Origin: Myxococcota bacterium
Lineage (GTDB): Bacteria; Myxococcota_A; UBA796
Direction: 5' to 3'
Assembly: GCA_029251165.1 (NCBI GenBank)
Contig: JAQXDW010000054.1
Coordinates: forward strand, 142,896 to 206,895
Length of the DNA: 64,000 nucleotides
Shown piece by piece: positions 59,680 through 64,000 of the stretch (position 1 is the first letter of the stretch; every line of letters starts with the position of its first letter). Position numbers and translations under genes: made by a program. The notes beneath the pieces were generated by a model. The model made no database searches. It was not told where the DNA came from and saw only the letters and a list, made by a program, of their open reading frames with translations.

Positions 59680-61229
59680 GCGCCGAGGATCTTCTTGAGG
59701 AGACCGCGATCTCCCTGGATCGCGGTCCGGTTGGTGTAGAGGTCCAGGCCGCGCACGCCGCCGAGCTCCTCACCACCGCCCGCACGACCGGGACCGCCGT
59801 GGACCTGGTTGGGGAGGACCATTCCGGGGGGAAGGGTCTGATCGGCGACCTTCTTCGAGCACACCACCACCCGGCCGTTCCAGCATGCCGCGGACATCAG
59901 GAAGTCGCTCATCCAGGCCTTGTCGCTGCCGTAGACCGAGCTGACCAGGCAGCCCTGCCCCATCGCGACCAGCTCCGCAGCCTCCGTGGCCTCGCCGCTG
60001 TAGGCCAGCACCGTGGCGCAGGGACCAAACACCTCGTGGCGGTGAACCACGCTGGCCTCGCGCGCATTGGCTGCGAACAGGAGGGTCGGGGCGATGTAGT
60101 AGCCCTTGCCCTCGGGCGCACCAACGCCGCTGACCGCATCCGGTCCGCCGCACTTGATCTCTGCGACCTCAGACAGCAGCGCCATGCCGGCACGACAGTC
60201 CCGCAGCTGGGCGGCCGTCGCGACCGGTCCCATGTCCACGCCGCTGACCGTCGGATCGCCGACCGTGATGCGGGACAGCTCATCCACCAGCGCCTCGACG
60301 ACCTCTCCTGCGATGGCCTCTGGCACAAAGACGCGACGGACCGCGGTGCACTTCTGGCCGGTCTTCTGGGTCATGTCCTTGACGATGTTTCGGATGAACG
60401 TGTACCAGACGTCATCGCCCACGCCGACGTCTGGTCCGAGGACTGCGGCGTTGAGGGAGTCGGCCTCGACGTTGATGCGCGCCGATCGCTCCAGGATGCC
60501 CGGACCAGCGCGGAGCCGCGCCGCAGTGTCAGCAGAGCCGGTGAAGGCTACGCAGTCCTGAGGGCCGAGGTGATCGAGCAGGTCACCGGCAGGTCCCGCG
60601 ATGAAGCCGAGCACACCCGCCGGCACCACGCCCTCCTCGATGAGGATCTGCACCATGCGGTACGTCAGCGGGGAGGTGGCGGTGGCGGGCTTGGTGACGA
60701 CCGGCATGCCCGCAAGGATCGCGGTGGCGATCTTCTCGAAGGTTCCCCATGCCGGGAAGTTGAAGGCGTTGATGTGGACCGCGACACCCGGCCGAGGGAG
60801 CCGAACATGCTGGCCGACATAGCGGGCGCCCGAGGAGAGCTTCTCCGCCTCACCGTCGATGGTGAACCGCGCATCGCCCATGGTCTTGCCGATGTAGGCG
60901 TAGTGCGACAGGGTGCCGGTGGCGCCGTCGATGTCGAACTTGGAGTCCCCACGGGTCGCGCCGTTGCAGCGACTGGACAGGGTGATGAGCTCCTCTCGCT
61001 TTGCATACAGCGCGCGGCTCATCGCCTTGAGCAGCCCGCCACGCTCGGCGAAGGTCATTGCTCGGAGGGCCGGACCGCCGACCGTACGGGCATGGTGGAG
61101 CGCTGCGGCAAAGTCGATGCCCGCGGTGGTGGTCTGGGCAATGACCTCTTCGGTCGCCGGGTTCACCAGGTCACGGGTCGGGCCCTCACCGGGCATCCAC
61201 TGATCAAGAAGGTAAGACTGCAGGCGCAT
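59676..61229 (-). CDS. Aldehyde dehydrogenase, PaaZ/BoxD-like
   Basis: A 517-residue NAD(P)-dependent aldehyde dehydrogenase. It begins MRLQSYLLDQWMPGEGPTRD and has YVGQHVRLPRPGVAVHINAFN, catalytic Cys in TGQKCTAVRRVFVP (C294) and general base Glu in NVEADSLNAAVLGPDV (E255). The sequence style matches the aldehyde dehydrogenase domain of PaaZ and BoxD, which oxidise ring-cleaved CoA semialdehydes in phenylacetate or benzoate breakdown; the MaoC-type hydratase half of PaaZ is absent. No other aromatic-degradation gene is here. AGGAG five bases before ATG. Confidence 0.85.
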   Translation of the reverse strand: MRLQSYLLDQWMPGEGPTRDLVNPATEEVIAQTTTAGIDFAAALHHARTVGGPALRAMTFAERGGLLKAMSRALYAKREELITLSSRCNGATRGDSKFDIDGATGTLSHYAYIGKTMGDARFTIDGEAEKLSSGARYVGQHVRLPRPGVAVHINAFNFPAWGTFEKIATAILAGMPVVTKPATATSPLTYRMVQILIEEGVVPAGVLGFIAGPAGDLLDHLGPQDCVAFTGSADTAARLRAGPGILERSARINVEADSLNAAVLGPDVGVGDDVWYTFIRNIVKDMTQKTGQKCTAVRRVFVPEAIAGEVVEALVDELSRITVGDPTVSGVDMGPVATAAQLRDCRAGMALLSEVAEIKCGGPDAVSGVGAPEGKGYYIAPTLLFAANAREASVVHRHEVFGPCATVLAYSGEATEAAELVAMGQGCLVSSVYGSDKAWMSDFLMSAACWNGRVVVCSKKVADQTLPPGMVLPNQVHGGPGRAGGGEELGGVRGLDLYTNRTAIQGDRGLLKKILGA

Positions 61230-61720
61230 GGCTTCTCCTGTTTGACCTCCTCCTAATTCCTTTGCCGACCACAGCGGGCATCTATTCGCACCGCAAGGGG
61301 GCGTTGTGCTCAGGCAGGGTACACCAGCGGGCGGAGATCGATGCCCAGGCGACGTCCAAAACGGCATCCCGCCGGCCATCAGACAGCGTGTGCGCTCCGG
61401 TCGAGAGGAGACGGAAGATGCGGCTTCACAGGCCCGAAGAGGCACCAGCCTTGCTCGTGAAGATGTCCTCACAGGCGAATGTGGGTGCTCTCGCCACATC
61501 GCTCGCCCTGAAGAAGGCCACAGGGAGACCGCTGCGCGCTGTGCTGCCTCAGCGGCTGCGGAGAAGACAGTCTTCCTCCTCTCAGGACACCGTGTCCTCC
61601 CCTCGCCTTCCGGTCTCATTCTGACCGATGAGCAGTTTGTCCGTTGACGACCTGACAGGGCACGAATAGGCTCATGGTGCTGGTACGCCAGCTGTTCTGT
61701 GGCAACACAATCAAGATTTT
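61230..61720. other. Intergenic region upstream of ssrA
   Basis: About 490 bp without a convincing gene; several open frames exist but have no family resemblance or good starts. It should contain the tmRNA promoter, but I cannot identify clear -35/-10 boxes. Confidence 0.4.
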
Positions 61721-62101
61721 GGGGGCGAAACGGTTTCGACGGGGCTGTGTTACAGGTTGCGGTCGCGTGTCGAGGTACTCGGATCCTCGTAAAGCACCGG
61801 GAAAAACAAACTCAAGTGCCAACAACAACTCGCACTTCGCTCTCGCGGCTTAAACTCCGCTGAGCTGTCCGACCTGCCAATGCCAGGGTTGCAGGTTCGG
61901 GCATGTCATGACCTGGCTAGTCCTGATCCACCGCACAGCGTGGGGGCTGAGGACGATAAATAACCACACTAAATTCGCTGTCGACGCTGATCGAAGGGAG
62001 GTTTCTGGCCTCGATCGGAGTTGAAAAAACCACCAGAAACTACGCACGTAGACGCCAAGGCCGCATGGTTCCGGACGCGGGTTCGACTCCCGCCGCCTCC
62101 A
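61721..62101 (+). ncRNA. ssrA: Transfer-messenger RNA (tmRNA)
   Basis: The 5' end GGGGGCGAAACGGTTTCGAC and 3' end GGTTCGACTCCCGCCGCCTCCA pair into a tRNA-Ala-like acceptor stem with the G3-U70 identity pair. The tag reading frame at 61818-61853 encodes ANNNSHFALAA followed by TAA, ending in the conserved ALAA degradation signal. CCA is not encoded. tmRNA rescues ribosomes stalled on broken mRNAs together with SmpB. Length 381 is normal. Confidence 0.97.
62078..62101. other. Probable attachment site (attL) in the 3' end of ssrA
   Basis: An integrase gene begins its 3' end 18 bp after tmRNA, pointing toward it, the usual arrangement when an element integrates into the 3' end of ssrA and restores it. 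The matching second copy would lie beyond the right edge, so the core cannot be defined here. Confidence 0.45.
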
Positions 62102-62119
62102 CTCATCTTTTTCTCAGTA

Positions 62120-63253
62120 TTATTCGTTCGTTACGACCATCAACGCGGTGTGATTTTCGCCCGCGTGACGCAAAACGTGACGCGAAGGCGCATCGAGGCA
62201 CTGTACGGCGGACCATTTTACGTCGGGTGCCAGATGCGCGTAGCGCTGCGTCATCTTCAGGTCGCTGTGTCCCATCAGCTCCCGCACCGTGTTCAGCGGC
62301 ACACCCCGCATGACCAAGTGGCTGGCGTAGGTGTGGCGCAGATCATGGAAGCGAATCCGCTTCACCGTTGCCGCCTTCGCCAGTCGCTCCAGCGCTCGAC
62401 GCGCACGACTGTTCGTCGGCGGCTTTCCGTCGATGCGGGCAAAGACGCGGATGCTGCCAGTGCCAGAGACTGCCCGAAGTGCTTCCTCCAGCGCGCGAGT
62501 CATGGGAACCCGGCGCGTTCGGTTGCTCTTCGGTGAGGTCTCGTGGCCATGGGAGACGCTTCGCTGGACGTGGATCGCGCTGCGCTCAAAGTCCACGTCG
62601 GACCAGCGCAGCGCAAACAGCTCGCCCTGACGAAGCCCGGTCCGCATCGCCATCAAGAACAGCAGGTGCCAGTCAGGCTCCTGCTCTGCCGCTGTGAGGA
62701 ATGCCGCGGACTCCTCGAAGGTCCAGAACATGGTGTTCGGGGGATCTTCGCGAAGCCGCTTTACGCCTCGGCAGGGGCTGCGATCCAGCTCCTCCCACTC
62801 GACCGCTGCGTTGAACAGGACCGTCAGCACACCGAGGTAGTGGTTGACGGTCTTGGCGGCGTAGCGTGCCTGCTTGCGGGCGATGAAGCGCTCGATATCG
62901 ATGCGTCGCACCAGCCGAAGCGGGCGGCTGCCCAGCTCCGGAACGATGTGACGTGCCAGAATCTGCCAGTAGCGGCGACAGGTCGTGGGCTTGAGCCGAA
63001 CCTGACAGTGCGTACGGAACCAGATTCCGGCGAACTCCTTGACGGTCAGCTGCGAGAGCGGCGGGGCCACCTCCGCAGCGGGCGTCTCCAGCTGGCGAAG
63101 CAGTTCATGGCCCAGCTCAGTCGCCTTGCGGCGGTTCTGGCGGGTTGCACTGAGACCAGTCGAGCGGCGGGCTCGCTTGCGCGTCCCTGTGTCGGGATCG
63201 CGGTAGTGAATATCGAGATGCCAAAGACCGTGTCGTTTCCTGACTTTCAGCAT
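62120..63253 (-). CDS. Tyrosine recombinase/integrase
   Basis: A 377-residue site-specific integrase. An N-terminal Arm-type beta domain (LKVRKRHGLWHLDIHYRDP), a core-binding SAM-like domain (SQLTVKEFAGIWFRTHCQ, then IERFIARKQARYAAKTVNHYLGVLTVLFN) and the catalytic domain with TGLRQGEL (Arg I), HDLRHTYAS (H-x-x-R) and LMGHSDLKMTQRYAHL (His and Tyr nucleophile) are all present. Start at MLKV; the longer frame upstream is a shadow of the excisionase gene. Directed toward ssrA, its likely integration target. Confidence 0.93.
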   Translation of the reverse strand: MLKVRKRHGLWHLDIHYRDPDTGTRKRARRSTGLSATRQNRRKATELGHELLRQLETPAAEVAPPLSQLTVKEFAGIWFRTHCQVRLKPTTCRRYWQILARHIVPELGSRPLRLVRRIDIERFIARKQARYAAKTVNHYLGVLTVLFNAAVEWEELDRSPCRGVKRLREDPPNTMFWTFEESAAFLTAAEQEPDWHLLFLMAMRTGLRQGELFALRWSDVDFERSAIHVQRSVSHGHETSPKSNRTRRVPMTRALEEALRAVSGTGSIRVFARIDGKPPTNSRARRALERLAKAATVKRIRFHDLRHTYASHLVMRGVPLNTVRELMGHSDLKMTQRYAHLAPDVKWSAVQCLDAPSRHVLRHAGENHTALMVVTNE

Positions 63254-63452
63254 GGTTGTTCTCCGATGGAGAACGGACTGAAGTGGTCTGTCTTGTCCAT
63301 TGTAGTACTTCCTCCAGGTCAAATCGAAGAAATTTCCCCAGACGGTGGCAGGGAATCTTCCGATGCTTGGCCAGCTCATAGATCTGCTTGGTCTTCAGGC
63401 TGAGTCGCTCGGCCAGCTCAGCAGCAGTCAGCAGCGGCGCACGCTGGCTCAT
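63117..63452 (-). CDS. Excisionase-like helix-turn-helix protein
   Basis: A 111-residue protein whose first ~55 residues are a MerR-type winged HTH of the HTH_17/excisionase family: LLTAAELAERLSLKTKQIYELAKHRKIPCHRLGKFLRFDLEEVLQW. The C-terminal half is low-complexity and overlaps the integrase 5' end by 137 bp in another frame, longer than usual. It probably controls direction of recombination or integrase expression. ATG overlaps the upstream stop by 4 bp. Confidence 0.8.
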   Translation of the reverse strand: MSQRAPLLTAAELAERLSLKTKQIYELAKHRKIPCHRLGKFLRFDLEEVLQWTRQTTSVRSPSENNHAESQETTRSLASRYSLPRSRHRDAQASPPLDWSQCNPPEPPQGD

Positions 63453-63994
63453 GGCTTCACCGCCCGGGCAGCGACAACGAGGCTGAGCCCCAGTCCAATC
63501 CCAGCCCACAGCGTCTCGGGGTCTGGCGTGGGCAAGGGCGGCGGAGGCGCTGGCACCTGAACCAAGTAGACCCGCTCGGTCACCACATCCTCGACCCGTG
63601 GCAGCGGCGGGTTGTCCAGCTCAGCGAGGCGGGACGCCAGGCTGATGGGTTCGGGGTCGTGCCATGGCATCGGGGGGCCAGTGTCGAGGGACCAGGGCTC
63701 GGGCGAGGAGGACGTGATGGCCGCGTCGTGCTCGACGGAGCGGATTGGGAGCCGCAGCTCCGGCTGACCGGGTCGACAGCGGGCGGGTGCGCGTCGGGGG
63801 CTTCGTCGCTCGGGACGCTCTGCCAGCGCCCAGCCGGCACGCTGCCGCATCACCGCGATGCAGTGCTCCTGCTGTGCCACGCTCGGTCCCTTCTTCGGGT
63901 GGGCAGTCCCCCTCACCTGTCCGCGGCATGCCCCCAGCCAGCGGAGGTCCCGCTGGGCACGGACCCGGATGCTCGCCAGGGTCATCGGCGGCAC
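63449..63994 (-). CDS. Element-encoded small membrane-tail protein, start possibly outside window
   Basis: A frame of 181 residues ending with a hydrophobic C-terminal helix (ETLWAGIGLGLSLVVAARAV) after a Pro-rich stretch (VPAPPPPLPTPDP). The N-terminal part is basic. The visible start is a GTG six bases from the window edge, so the true start may be further right. It is joined to the excisionase-like gene by an ATGA overlap. No family recognised. Confidence 0.55.
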   Translation of the reverse strand: MPPMTLASIRVRAQRDLRWLGACRGQVRGTAHPKKGPSVAQQEHCIAVMRQRAGWALAERPERRSPRRAPARCRPGQPELRLPIRSVEHDAAITSSSPEPWSLDTGPPMPWHDPEPISLASRLAELDNPPLPRVEDVVTERVYLVQVPAPPPPLPTPDPETLWAGIGLGLSLVVAARAVKP

Positions 63995-64000
63995 GTTCCG

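Noticed and set aside
59640..61256. 538-codon plus-strand frame
   Set aside because: Antisense of the aldehyde dehydrogenase.
61262..61647. Two plus-strand frames upstream of ssrA
   Set aside because: No recognisable domain, arginine/serine-rich shadow-like composition, no ribosome-binding site.
1..64000. CRISPR arrays or phage structural genes
   Set aside because: No regularly spaced repeats with unique spacers, and no capsid, tail or terminase-like product in the window.

Overview
The window is GC-rich (about 64% by eye) bacterial chromosome. I read it as a Myxococcota/deltaproteobacterium-like organism. The reasons are the rpmF-plsX-acpP-fabF-rpiB-glyA-nrdR-ribD-ribE-ribB-ribH gene order, the many short-signal lipoproteins (one with a long Asp/Thr-Asp linker), PilZ and beta-propeller proteins, and heavy use of GTG/TTG starts joined by 4-bp stop/start overlaps. 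No rRNA, CRISPR array or plasmid replication gene is visible.

Region by region. (1) 1-9.5 kb, minus strand: a housekeeping block for riboflavin, serine/glycine, pentose phosphate and fatty-acid/phospholipid synthesis. Two riboflavin steps are incomplete: the GTP cyclohydrolase II half of RibB is degenerate, and RibD has only the reductase domain. A radical-SAM-like protein lacking its cluster cysteines heads the block. (2) 9.5-11.75 kb: a lipoprotein, gltX and its cognate tRNA-Glu with a clear promoter and terminator. (3) 11.75-16.3 kb: gene-poor, partly decayed sequence with a Cys-rich broken gene, an Asp-box lipoprotein and a methyltransferase. (4) 16.3-32.6 kb: cell-envelope and secreted proteins (CapA-like, two polytopic GT-C-like proteins, PilZ, GH2-like, GH13 amylase lipoprotein, M1 aminopeptidase with HEAT repeats, TPR proteins). 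(5) 32.6-37.7 kb: a peptide ABC importer (binding protein plus two permeases, no ATPase) in which the DppB-type permease carries an entire WD40 propeller in its first extracytoplasmic loop. (6) 37.9-45.3 kb: an M19-like lipoprotein, an unknown protein coupled to a MaoC-fold protein, a fatty acid desaturase and a DedA-like protein. (7) 45.2-49.1 kb, minus strand: a tight four-gene operon with a three-part enzyme (FeeM/autoinducer-synthase-like acyltransferase, Crp-like domain, SAM methyltransferase), a haem-oxygenase-like diiron protein, a second Crp-like protein and a DUF4013 membrane protein. This looks like an uncharacterised small-molecule pathway. (8) 49.4-57.4 kb: an EEP nuclease/phosphatase, an ArsC-like selenoprotein read through an in-frame UGA with a good bacterial SECIS hairpin, a two-HTH DNA-binding protein beside a repeat-rich AT-richer spacer, a HelD-like helicase with a coupled partner, a CDP-alcohol transferase, a rhodanese and an esterase. 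(9) 57.8-61.2 kb, minus strand: an aldehyde dehydrogenase, murB and a sulfotransferase. (10) 61.7-64 kb: tmRNA (ssrA), with an integrase, an excisionase-like gene and a small membrane protein immediately downstream. This is the left edge of an integrated element that runs off the window.

The strongest candidates for something new are the WD40-in-permease importer (34612-36543), the acyltransferase/methyltransferase/diiron operon (45248-49078) and the UGA-containing ArsC-like gene (50480-50818), which conventional gene calling truncates to its C-terminal two thirds.
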